23,497 bases of DNA. Source: Pigoraptor vietnamica. Taxonomy: Eukaryota; Opisthokonta; Filasterea. Made by a program: the position numbers and the translations under genes. The stretch is from the NCBI GenBank assembly GCA_943704525.1, contig CALSCQ010001276.1:1-23497 (forward strand), in the 5' to 3' direction. Of this stretch, positions 1 through 8,430 are shown piece by piece; the first letter of the stretch is position 1; every line of letters begins with the position of its first letter. The notes under the pieces are model-generated. The model ran no database searches, had not been told where the DNA came from, and was given only the letters and a program-made list of their open reading frames with translations.

Positions 1-8
1 GGGGGGGG
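1..8. repeat. Terminal poly-G run (left contig end)
   Basis: The window opens with eight G, directly followed by a short CA tract, inside the second intron of the palmitoyltransferase gene. The other end of the window is also a G run, so this is probably where assembly stopped and not a biological end. Confidence 0.6.
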
Positions 9-55
9 AGGCACACACACCGAAAGCTAATACGTCACTTGGAGGGCATACATAC

Positions 56-917
56 CTCGTTCCAGTAGTCCAGAAAGACGGGCCCCGTGGAAGCGACCAT
101 CAGCAGCGTGAAGAGCGACCCATAAAAGAGAAAGAGCACAAAGTACTTGTAGTTCGTCCACGACGCGCAGTTGTTGATCCACGGGCAGTGGTGGTCGTAC
201 TTGAGCACGCACCGCTGGCAACTGCTGCAGTGGTGTGTGCGGTCGGGCTTGATGCACTGGCACTCGTTGCAATAGCGCAGGGATCCGTCCGGAAGCGACG
301 TCTCGCACGTGGGAAGCGCAACCGAGGGATCGGTGGGTGCGATAGGGAGTCCGCGCTCGTTTGTGCGCAGGCGGTGGAGAGGCACTTGGAACTCGCGGGG
401 AGGGGGGAGGGGCGGCGTGCGGCAGGCGCGGTAGTACGAAACGATCACGAGACCGAGAAGCTGAGCGAGTGAAGAACAGGCGTCGGGGGTATTGTGAGTC
501 TAAGTCGAAGGCCGCCATTCACTCCAAACAAATAAGGGAGATCGAGGCGACAGAAAAAATGGGCAGCTCTCATCACACTATGCCCCATCATGCACGTGCT
601 CGCATGTGCGTGCGGCGCAAACAGTGTTCAGAGGAGTGCGTGGGTGCTACTTGCAAAGAGATCGGCAGAGGGGGAAACAAAAAATTCAATAGCAATCCCC
701 CACCCACACACTGCACACGCGAACGACCACGCACCACGTGATAGAGCAGGCCGCAGATTGCCTTTGCCCCTGGTTCTGCCATGGCACGCACAACGACGGT
801 GCAAAAGAACCCATAGTACGAGTACACGAGCAGCGCGCAGACGAGCACGACGGGGAACCACCGCGCGACTGCGACGACGCTCTCAATGGTGCGCCCGCAG
901 CTGCCCGCGCTCGACAT
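56..917 (-). CDS. DHHC palmitoyltransferase (ZDHHC2/15/20, Pfa3 type), 5' part of gene
   Basis: Membrane protein S-acyltransferase: it loads palmitate on the DHHC cysteine and passes it to cysteines of target proteins at Golgi, endosome or plasma membrane. Exon 1 is 917-735 and exon 2 is 460-56, both phase 0, with donors GTGCGT and GTATGT; the gene runs off the left edge in intron 2. The 196 visible residues hold TM1 (about 16-43, with RWFP and YSYY as in ZDHHC20), TM2 (about 53-71, created by the splice), a cysteine-rich domain from about 123 with CQCIKPDRTHHC and D150-H151-H152-C153 followed by PWINNC, then NYKYF and TM3 (about 167-191). The start at 917 is preferred because it gives a short cytosolic N-terminus before TM1; the open frame upstream lacks family similarity. 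TM4, the TTxE and PaCCT motifs are outside the window. The DHHC domain is clear; the subfamily is inferred from the TM1 and KPDR patterns. Confidence 0.93.
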
Positions 918-1246
918 TCTCTCGGCGTGGAAATCGCTTCTCCTCTCTCGATCCCCTCGCTTCTCGCTATCCCATACACAGCCTCCGCGCGCACTCGTCT
1001 CGTCTCCTTCTTCTTTCTCTCTCAACTGGCAGCGGATAATTGGTTTGGCGAATTTTGGTTTTCAAAAACCACAAGGTGGCGTGACGACCAATTTTGCAGT
1101 GCGTCGATGTGATGTCATCTTCATGTTACCACCACAAGCTTGTTTTGGCCGAGTGGTCACGTGTCAAAGCAACCGGCGAAAGCGAACTCGTGCTCACACA
1201 CACGCGCGTGCAGAGGACGACGCGCTGTTTCAGCGCTGGCCAGTAA
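918..1246. promoter_or_regulatory. Divergent spacer between palmitoyltransferase and F-box-like gene A
   Basis: A 329-bp gap between two start codons pointing away from each other, so it must hold both promoters. It contains a pyrimidine-rich stretch next to the palmitoyltransferase start (about 1000-1025), a near-palindrome GGTTTTCAAAAACC at about 1050, and an E-box-like CACGTG at about 1158-1163. No TATA box is obvious. The role is inferred from position only. Confidence 0.4.
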
Positions 1247-3829
1247 ATGGCATCTATTGTCGACATCCACCTGGATGCCCTTGGCGACATTGGCGCGTTT
1301 CTCTCTTCCGCCGACCACCGCTCCCTCTCCTGCGCAACACGCGGTCTGCGCCGTGCAGCCGTCGCCCTGTGGCCTGACGACGTCGCGCGTTGTCTCAGGC
1401 GGCGCGTCGTGCGCGAGATGAGTGTCGATGCCGCCTTCTGTGCGCTTGTGAGAAAGACCCTTCTCGGTGGTCCCCTTGTGGCGCTTCCCATGCACGTGGT
1501 GGTCGAGGACTGCTGCGGTGCGAAGGTAGCACCTCTCTCGGAGACGGGATCGGCGACGGAGGGTTTCGCTGTGTGGGATGTGTGCCGTACGTGCGGTGTC
1601 CGCAAGGGCACTCCCGTTGGGGCCGCGAACTTCATGTACGAGCTGTCGTATGTCAGCGATTTCCACCGCGTCGATGTGAATGGCGCGTCGCTGCTACGGG
1701 ACGTATCTCCGCTCGTCTTCGTCCACACACTCGCGCTTCTTGGTTGCGGTGTGGTGGACATCTCGTGTTTGGCGGAGAGTGCGTCGCTCCGGAGGCTCGC
1801 GCTGTCGCAGTGCGACGGCATAACGGCAATCCCGCGCATAGCACAACTTCAGCGGGCGGAAATTCGCTGTTGCCCTGCATTGAGATCGGTCGATGCACTG
1901 GCACACGTCCGCGCGGTTGTGCTGGAGGGGTGCGAGGGCGTTCGCGACGTGAGCTCGCTCGCCAGCGTACATACGATTACGTTGCAGCACCGAGTGCGAC
2001 CTGCGGACGTTTCGGCGCTGTTTCTGGGCCGGGTGCATACGCTGGACCTGGACCACGTGACTATCCATGAGCTGCCGCAGGGCGCGCGCGTTCCCTCGCT
2101 CACACTCTTGTGCGTGCGCTTGTGTATCGCGCACGCGATCGACGAAGATGCCGTGGACTATTCGTCTCCGCGGGCGTTCAGACCGCCCTCCCCTCCTGCC
2201 GCGGGGTGCTTGACGCCCGTCGTTCTGGAGGACTCTGCGTTTTCGGCGGATTCGTCCGTTCCCATTGACCTCGCGCGCCTCTCGTTCGCGTCACTGTCCG
2301 TCAACCGCGGCGGCTGCAGGAAATTGCCCGACCACGTTGACCGCACACCTTGGGCCAGCGTCTGCGGCTTCGACGCGCTCGCAGCGAACATGAGCTCTGT
2401 ACGACTCCTTCTCGACCCCAAGCAACACTTCGATCTATGGTGGGCGGCGCACCTCGCGAGTGTGGACATAGAAATAGGGGGCTTCTACGGATCGAACGGG
2501 CCGAAGCTGTCGCTTGCGCCGCTCGCAAGAGTCCCGCGCGTGACCGTGCGCGTACGCGACGAAACTGTGTTCCGCGATTCCTCCGTGTACGGACTGCTCG
2601 CTGCAGTTGCCAGTGTTATGCAGGATTTGCCCGCCGACGTGCGCATGCAACGGCACGGCTGTGGCGCACTCGCCAGTGGGCGGTGGTCGGTTGGCGAAAA
2701 GGGCGACCGCATTTGGGACGTCGATTTTGCAAGCGCTGTTCTCTTCGCCATTGCGTCGTTTCCGACAGACGAAGCGGTGGTACGCAACGGCCTCAAATCG
2801 CTCACGAGGATGATTGCATCCAATAACCCCGTCTTTTTCAGTCAGTGCACGCCGGATTGCTTGGGAGCCGCGCGTGCCTGTCTCGAGAGGGAGACGGCGT
2901 CGCGCGACTGCGTGGGTGCCGCGCTTGCTCTGCTGTTGGGAGCGGCAGAAATCGCGTACTCCGCGGGGAAGGCGGACGTCGTGCTGCAACTGCGCAGTGC
3001 TCTCCCTCTCGGGGATTTGGCGCGTGTGGCCGTCCGCGCCGCGAATGCGTGGCCGCAGAGCACGACGGTTTTGGAGCCTGCGGTCGGAATTCTGCACATC
3101 TGCGCTCGTCTTGTGGTCGAGTACCGTCGCTCAATTGCGCACGACTACCGCTTGCAATATGTGAACCCGACCGATGTTGAGTATGTGAACCCGACCGATG
3201 TTGAGGCCATTTCTCTCGATCGCTCGTGGGTGTCGACGGCCATCCGTGCGGCTTTGGTACTCGCGCAGCGATACCCACTCGACGTTCGTGAGCAGACGGC
3301 GCAACGTCCCATGAACCTTCTGGCCACACTCGCGGACATTGACCGCAGTTGTGCTCAGGAGCTTGTGAAGGCAGGTGCGTTGGACTTTCTGCTGGAGCGA
3401 GCGGCCGCGTGTCTTGCCGGGCCTTACAACCGACATTTGGTTGAGGGTGAGAACGTGCATTTTCATGCCAATCGCCAGCGCTCGGACGGCTCGTGGGTTG
3501 TCCCTCTCAGCAGGCTTGCGCAGTACTCGCGGGACGTTGACGCCGACACCCCTGCGCTGCTTTCGGCGGAGCTGATATTTGACGTGGCGCGGCGACTGTC
3601 GCGGTGGGCCATCGATGCCGGGGAAGTCTTCAAGGGTGCGCTGGCACTCGTGCACGCCGGATCCTTTTTTTTCCCGTCGCCGCACGGTACTGGTCTGAGT
3701 CACGCTTGTGAGGACATGGAGAGAGGAATGCTCATATGGCGGGCCGTGCAGCGTCACCGTTTTGACCCCGACCTGGCCGGCGGTCGCCGCGGTGCACAGT
3801 CCCCACGATTACACGCAGTACTACTGTAA
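1247..3829 (+). CDS. F-box-like / leucine-rich repeat / ARM-like protein, copy A (860-codon open frame, tail lost)
   Basis: Single open frame of 860 codons starting at AAATGGC. Residues about 4-45 resemble an F-box (hydrophobic helix ending DIGAFL, then R-SLSC-ATRGLRR), which would bind Skp1 in an SCF ubiquitin ligase. Residues about 150-290 carry irregular leucine-rich repeats (LALLGCGVVDISCL, LEGCEGVRDVSSL). The C-terminal half is helical with ARM/HEAT-like stretches (LLATLADI...LVKAGALDFLLERAA). It is collinear with copy B (12993-9496, minus) from the first residue to RFDPDL near codon 842. After that, B-like sequence continues in another frame (see next entry), so the last 18 or so codons and the stop at 3827 look like the product of a frameshift. 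A 24-bp tandem duplication (3158-3205) repeats YVNPTDVE. Likely a pseudogene, or a gene giving a protein without its tail. The F-box and ARM assignments are by pattern only. Confidence 0.7.
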   Translation: MASIVDIHLDALGDIGAFLSSADHRSLSCATRGLRRAAVALWPDDVARCLRRRVVREMSVDAAFCALVRKTLLGGPLVALPMHVVVEDCCGAKVAPLSETGSATEGFAVWDVCRTCGVRKGTPVGAANFMYELSYVSDFHRVDVNGASLLRDVSPLVFVHTLALLGCGVVDISCLAESASLRRLALSQCDGITAIPRIAQLQRAEIRCCPALRSVDALAHVRAVVLEGCEGVRDVSSLASVHTITLQHRVRPADVSALFLGRVHTLDLDHVTIHELPQGARVPSLTLLCVRLCIAHAIDEDAVDYSSPRAFRPPSPPAAGCLTPVVLEDSAFSADSSVPIDLARLSFASLSVNRGGCRKLPDHVDRTPWASVCGFDALAANMSSVRLLLDPKQHFDLWWAAHLASVDIEIGGFYGSNGPKLSLAPLARVPRVTVRVRDETVFRDSSVYGLLAAVASVMQDLPADVRMQRHGCGALASGRWSVGEKGDRIWDVDFASAVLFAIASFPTDEAVVRNGLKSLTRMIASNNPVFFSQCTPDCLGAARACLERETASRDCVGAALALLLGAAEIAYSAGKADVVLQLRSALPLGDLARVAVRAANAWPQSTTVLEPAVGILHICARLVVEYRRSIAHDYRLQYVNPTDVEYVNPTDVEAISLDRSWVSTAIRAALVLAQRYPLDVREQTAQRPMNLLATLADIDRSCAQELVKAGALDFLLERAAACLAGPYNRHLVEGENVHFHANRQRSDGSWVVPLSRLAQYSRDVDADTPALLSAELIFDVARRLSRWAIDAGEVFKGALALVHAGSFFFPSPHGTGLSHACEDMERGMLIWRAVQRHRFDPDLAGGRRGAQSPRLHAVLL
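3158..3205 (+). repeat. 24-bp exact tandem duplication in gene A
   Basis: Two identical 24-bp units (3158-3181 and 3182-3205) keep the frame and duplicate the octapeptide YVNPTDVE. Copy B has no duplication at this place. Perfect identity suggests a recent slippage event. Confidence 0.9.
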
Positions 3830-4145
3830 CACGGATGATACAACTCGCGCTGCGTTGTCCACGTACATCGCGCGCAGTCCTCGACTGTTCTCCGTTATTG
3901 CCACGCGTGCTATTAGGATTGGCAGAATGGCCGCCGAAATCGGCCATGCCGGTGGTGGCTTCTCGTTTCTCTCTGCGGCGATGAGGGCTGCGCTGTCGCA
4001 GAATTGCCCGACACGTGCTGCGGACATTGACATGGCGAGGCCGTTTTCTTCCTCTCATACTGAGGAGTCGGCGCGCGCCTATGCCCTTGCGGCGGGTCTC
4101 GAAGAACTCGTTGCGGCTTGCGTAGACAAAGGAAGCGACGCCGAC
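3776..4145 (+). pseudogene. Out-of-frame continuation of F-box-like gene A, up to the block junction
   Basis: Downstream of codon ~842 of gene A, similarity to copy B continues in a different frame: STYIARSPRLF, then GHAGGGFSFLSAAMRAALSQ, matching SSYVARSPYLD and GRSGGGIVFLSEVMRASLSH in B. Similarity runs on to LAAGLEELVAAC and DADE (about 4145) and stops. The change of frame lies at about 3776-3800; a single-base indel explains it. I saw no convincing short intron there, as no donor/acceptor pair restores the frame cleanly. Immediately after it, minus-strand AMMECR1 coding sequence begins, marking the edge of the inserted block. Confidence 0.75.
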
Positions 4146-4445
4146 GAGGGGTTGTGCGCTGAACGTCCCGATGCATCCACGGAGCTGCCAATCGTCCTTG
4201 TTTTTCGAGTCACGCATCGTCCACGTCACAAACAGAGGGCTGGACAAATAAACACATGGATGCACACGTTAGTTCTGGCGCTTTGCGTGCACGCACATGC
4301 CGCTCACACGCGAGACTCACTAATACAGGTTGGAGAACGACGGCTTTCGCGGCGCAGGGCCTTCGCCAAGTTCACTCGCAACCACGTCGAAGCAGTACGC
4401 GCACATCTTCTCCGTTGCAACGCGTTCCTGGGGCTCCGCGGCCAT
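4146..4445 (-). pseudogene. AMMECR1: Truncated AMMECR1-domain gene, 5' half (exon 1 and part of exon 2)
   Basis: Exon 1 (4445-4327) begins MAAEPQERVATEKMCAYCFD and ends PRKPSFSN; exon 2 starts at 4239 with PLFVTW, then LRGCIGTFSAQPL. These are hallmark segments of the AMMECR1 family (EMC-YCFDVL..., PLFVTW, LRGCIGTF), a conserved domain of unsettled biochemical role found in archaea and eukaryotes. The intron 4326-4240 has donor GTATTA and acceptor TTTGTCCAG, phase 2 on both sides, and restores the frame exactly. Similarity stops at about 4146, where the other half of the domain (YALTSALKDSRF and beyond in relatives) should follow. There the plus strand is gene A instead. The gene keeps its start and presumably its promoter in the CA-rich spacer but has lost more than half of its domain. 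It can only be a fragment here; an intact copy may exist elsewhere. Confidence 0.85.
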
Positions 4446-5520
4446 GCGCACAGGGACACACACATGCGCACATTGACACACACATGCTCACAGTGACACA
4501 CACATGAGTACATCGACACACACTCAGGCGCACAGTGAGGCACATAGACGCACAGTGAGACACATAGACGCACAGGGACACACACTAACGCACACCAAGC
4601 GCACACAGGGACACACACAGACAGCACACGCGTGGGATGACACACACAGACACACGGACAGTCTGGCACATGCGCAGTGTGATACACAGTCGCTGGCACA
4701 TAGACGCAACATAGACATAGGGACACAGACAGACGTATGCATGTGCGGAGTGACGGACACAGACGCAAGATTGCACCACAAGCGGACTTGGCAGGGACAC
4801 ACACAGACACACACAACACGCGAGGGACTGACACACCCAGACGCTCCGCATGCGCTTACACCGAGATAAACCACGCAGCACAGTGCAGACGGCACACGGC
4901 AGATGCACACACGCCCGACGCACCACTGACACGCAGGGGCACCGGCAGATGGACGCACCACGCGCACAGAGACACGCAGACGGCGCACTGGCAATCCGAT
5001 GCGCCGCTGCGCAGTTCTCAATGAACTGATGAGACACACACTCGCACGCCGACGGCCGGCACACACTGGCACACACACAGGCACTCATGCACGCACGCAC
5101 ACTGGCACATACACAGGCACTCATGCACGCACGAACACACTGGCACACATACACGCACTGCCGCTCATGCGGCACGCACACACACACTGGCACGCATGCA
5201 CGCATGGCACACACACACACACGCACACATGCACGCACGCACACACTGGCACACACACAGGCACTCATGCACGCACGCACACTGGCACATACACAGGCAC
5301 TCATGCACGCACGAACACACTGGCACACATACACGCACTGCCGCTCATGCACGCACACACTGCAGGCACGCATGCACGCATGGCACTGACACACCGACAC
5401 GCACTCATGCACGCACGCACACACTGGCACACACACAAGCACTCATGCACGCACGCACACCGTGGCACACGCACGCACTCATGCATGCACGCACAATACA
5501 CACTGGCAGACGCACACTTC
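4446..5520. repeat. CA-rich degenerate satellite between AMMECR1 fragment and kinase gene
   Basis: About 1.07 kb of imperfect (CA)n and GCACGCACAC/GACACACAC words. On the plus strand it is almost only A, C and G with purine/pyrimidine alternation, the type of sequence able to form Z-DNA. Local sub-repeats of about 20 bp (CACATAGACGCACAGTGAG-like) occur at 4528-4575. It gives long open frames on both strands (HTHTGTH- or VCVCVPVC-like), which are composition artefacts. It occupies the divergent spacer between AMMECR1 (minus) and the nuclease-kinase gene (plus). Confidence 0.9.
5060..5350. repeat. 180-bp higher-order repeat within the CA satellite
   Basis: The segment 5060-5170 recurs without any difference at 5240-5350, an offset of exactly 180 bp, while the bases between them differ. 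This shows a recent segmental duplication inside older degenerate satellite. Confidence 0.85.
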
Positions 5521-5707
5521 TCTCACTGTCTTTCTTACCCGAACGCCGCGATTCTTGGCGAGGTGTTGGAGTCCAGACATGTGAACACTGACCCACCCCG
5601 GATGAAGATGAGGTCTTCATTTTTGATCACACCCTCTTCCTCTCTCCTTCCATCGCCGCATCCCTTCATCGGAGCGCGGCATCGGTGCGCCACAGCACTG
5701 CGCAGCC
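5521..5707 (+). promoter_or_regulatory. Presumed promoter and leader of the nuclease-kinase gene
   Basis: Non-repetitive 187 bp between the satellite and the start codon at 5708. It includes a pyrimidine-rich CTCTTCCTCTCTCC block (about 5632-5650), which could be an initiator or leader. The start context CAGCCATGG is a good Kozak match. No TATA box seen. Confidence 0.35.
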
Positions 5708-8423
5708 ATGGCGCAGCAGGGGGACCCCCTTGCGGAGGTTATAGAGAAGATTGGGAAGGTCGAGAGCAAGATTGATGCCCTCGAGAAGCGCATCGAACCC
5801 CTCCAGGCCATTCCGTTTGACCAGCGGACAGCCAGGCCGACGAAGGAGTTGGAGCAGCTGCGCGAGGAGAAGACCAAGCAGCTCGGCGTGCTGGAGCAGC
5901 TGCTCAAGAAGGAGAACAGGCTGAGTGCCGGTGAGTGCCCGACGTGGCCTGTCGCACACTCAGTGTCTATGTTTACTGCTTTTGTTCCCCGCCCTTCGCT
6001 GAAATTGCATCCCGTCTTTGTTTCTTACAGCGGCGGCGAACAGTGCGGGTGCGTCGACGACCGGTGAGGCCATCGCGTTTTTCTTGATTCCATGTTTGTG
6101 TGGTTGTGTGCGGTCGTTTTTTTTCCTTGTGACGGTGGCTCTTGTGCGCCCTTTTGCCCGTCGCAGTCCCCTGTCGGTGTCACGTGCGCGTGTGTCTCTA
6201 CTGTGCGCTGTGTCTTTGTTTCTGCTGTGCGGTGCGTCTTTGTCTGTGCTGTGCGGTGCGTCTTTGTCTCTGTTGTGCGCTGTGTCTTTGTCTCTGCTGT
6301 TGTGCACGTGGTGTGTGTGTATGTTCCTGTGTGTCTGTGAGCATGTTGCATTTTTTGTGCATGTGCTGGCATGTGCGAGCCTTAGTCAGCCTCTTCCAAG
6401 TCTGTATGCCCTCCCATGGTATCTCATGTGTGTGCATTGCAGTCGGTGATGCCGCCATAAAGAAGTACGTGGAAGAGATCGAAGCCAAATTGGACGCAAA
6501 ATGTGGGTTCAAACTGTGCGCCGAGTTGCTCTCCTTGTCTTCGTTGTCGTGCTCATCTCAAGCGGACGTGCAGACGCGCGTGCGGGCGTTTCCCTTCGCG
6601 GAAAATCGCATCCCTCTCAGTACGGCGATGTGGCGGAGACGATCACGACCGTCACTCCAGAGTTACCGGGCGAGATCCTCGGTGCTGGCAGCGTCGGCGA
6701 CGGGGAGTGGCTGGCGTTGAAGGAATTTCTCGAGCGCAAGCTCGACAAGAAGATTCTGGGCGAACTGGCGGCGGCGCGATCGCAACGCTCCAGCGTGCCG
6801 CCGCATGCGTCGGGCAGCCTTCCTACGGGAAAGCGCGTCTTTCGCAAGGGAGAGTGGACTTTCCACAAGGAAGCCTGCGTCCAGGCGTTTTACAACGAAT
6901 TGCTGGCGATTGTTGCGGAAAACAACTCGCCCGTTTTCGTAGCGCACGATCGTTCGCATCGCCACATGTATCCAGCGATGGACGGAGTGTACCTTCAGCC
7001 CGACCTCAATCTGGCGGTGGGGCACTGCGGAGGGAGATGGGTCGCGTCGGCCAGCGTCGGTGAGCTGAAGTTTGCTTTCGACGACTCGTCGAGGACGGAT
7101 GCGTTGTGCCAAGTAATGCAACGCTGTGCGGCGATGGGCGCGAACCAGTATTTCCGACAGACGGCCTGGTGTTTGATTGGCGATCGCAATTGCGTCGAGC
7201 TCGTGCATGTCGAGGGCATTGGCGGACGCATGCGCTTTTCGCGACGAACGGGCCTTCTACCCCTCTTTGATGAGGGCGACGACCATTTCACGCGCTCGCT
7301 CGGGCGAGGGTTTTTCGCGCTGAGGTCGTGGGCTCTTGCGAAGGCTGTTGACGTCGGCTATGCGATGTCGCTGCCGACTGAGCTCAGGCTTCCTGTGAGT
7401 GGAAACGCGGGGACCCTCGATGTTATCGAGGCGTTGTTCCTATCGTCGTCCGTCGTCGTTCTGCGCGGTTCGATGCGCGTTGGATCGTCGCCTGTAACGA
7501 CCGACGTTGTTGCGAAGCTGGTTGTCAAGGGCGAGCGCTCGAAACGGTTCGCGCAGGAGCGAAAAGCGCTTGAGCAGCTCAAGCACCCGTCGATACCAAC
7601 GCTCCTCGCGTTCGGCGAGAATGTCGATCTTAAGGGAAGGAGCTACTGTTTTCTGCTAACGACGCCGGCCTGCACCCACGTTTCCGAGGAGCTCGACGAA
7701 ACCTCTTACGTTTATCGTGCGATTCGGGGCGCGTCCAAAGCGCTCGAGTACGCGCACGAGAAGGGGTGGTTCCACGGCGACGTGAAGCCGTCCAATATCG
7801 TGTGCTCCGCCGACGCATCAACGGTGCAGTTGATCGACTGGGATTGCGCGCTGCCCGCCGGTGCGACCGTGGCGTACGTCGGCACTTTCGAGTTTATGTC
7901 TCTGCCGCTGATGCGGCGGTACCTGTCATCTGGCGCGCAATCGGTTAAAGACTATGCGTACAGCGCGATAGACGACTTGGACTCCCTGTTTTATACGGCG
8001 TTCTTCCTGATCTCTCGCATCGTTTCTCGTCGTTCGCCGGGGCACATCGCGTGCGTGTTCATTACGTCGAGACCGCAAGTACGTTCAGTGTCGCATCTGT
8101 TCGACGCTTCCTTGTCTTTATATCTGACATAACGTCTCAATTTGCGACTGCAGGCGGACTACCTTGTGCTCAAGGAGACCCTCTTGAACAACGAAACGCT
8201 GTTTAATCACGTGATCGACTCGATCGCCGACGTCGACGATGATTTCCGGAAGTTCATGAAAGAGGCCCGTGGCACGTTTGTTCAGCGAAGGCAAGTGCCG
8301 ACGCCGAGGGGGGTGAAGGCGCGCAAGAAGCGGGCGTCGGACTTGCTTGCGACAGTCTTTTCTAGCCTCGGTCTCGGTGACTTTGAGGACAAAGATGACG
8401 ACAGCACTGACCACGCCTTGTAG
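5708..8423 (+). CDS. Crinkler-like protein: coiled coil + PD-(D/E)xK nuclease-like domain + protein kinase
   Basis: Five exons, 5708-5930, 6031-6063, 6443-6502, 6574-8078 and 8154-8423, join in phase to 696 residues; donors are GTGAGT, GTGAGG, GTGGGT and GTACGT. Residues 1-75 form a heptad-like coiled coil (ELEQLREEKTKQLGVLEQLLKK), as in the header of Crinkler/CR effectors. Residues about 195-330 look like a PD-(D/E)xK nuclease fold: P248-D249 in QPDLNL and E269-x-K271 in VGELKF. A kinase domain follows (about 395-600): degenerate glycine loop, K420 (VVAKL), E434 on helix C, catalytic loop HGDVKPSN (D508, K510, N513), metal site D527 in DWD instead of DFG, and a helix-F-like DDLDSL. All key residues are present, so it looks active. 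The tail is basic, then acidic (EDKDDDSTD). Nuclease plus kinase in one chain is known in Crinkler-type proteins of fungi, oomycetes and some protists; fungal FunK1 kinases are also related. Substrates are unknown. The gene sits inside the block that splits gene A. Confidence 0.85.
6201..6296 (+). repeat. Four 24-bp tandem units in intron 2 of the nuclease-kinase gene
   Basis: Imperfect units starting CTGTGCG(G/C)TG at 6201, 6225, 6249 and 6273, each 24 bp. They make up part of the 379-nt intron (6064-6442), the longest in this gene. Open frames read through the array on both strands without meaning. Confidence 0.8.
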
Positions 8424-8430
8424 TTGATGA

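Noticed and set aside
588-1025. Longer N-terminus of the palmitoyltransferase starting near 1025
   Set aside because: The extra 36 residues are Arg/Glu/Gly-rich without similarity; the Met at 917 gives the normal short N-terminus before TM1.
4243-4250. AATAAA on the plus strand as a poly(A) site for gene A
   Set aside because: It lies in the AMMECR1 intron, beyond the breakpoint where gene A sequence has already ended.
3732-4265. Minus-strand open frame of 177 codons taken as one AMMECR1 protein
   Set aside because: Only its first part, from PLFVTW to AQPL, is AMMECR1-like; the rest is antisense of gene A and lacks the expected second half of the domain.
5060-5350. CRISPR-like spaced repeats
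   Set aside because: Repeats are CA words without constant repeat/spacer structure, in a eukaryotic intron-rich context.
4585-5442. Long minus-strand open frame rich in Cys and Val (VCVCVPVC-like), 285 codons
   Set aside because: Pure consequence of CA/TG satellite; open frames of the same kind exist on the other strand (HTHTGTH-like).
6503-7063. 186-codon plus-strand open frame
   Set aside because: Shadow frame of the nuclease-kinase exon 4.
4146-8430. Block as a DNA transposon or retro-copy
   Set aside because: No terminal repeats, no transposase or reverse transcriptase, no target duplication seen; the kinase and AMMECR1 parts keep introns, which excludes a processed copy.
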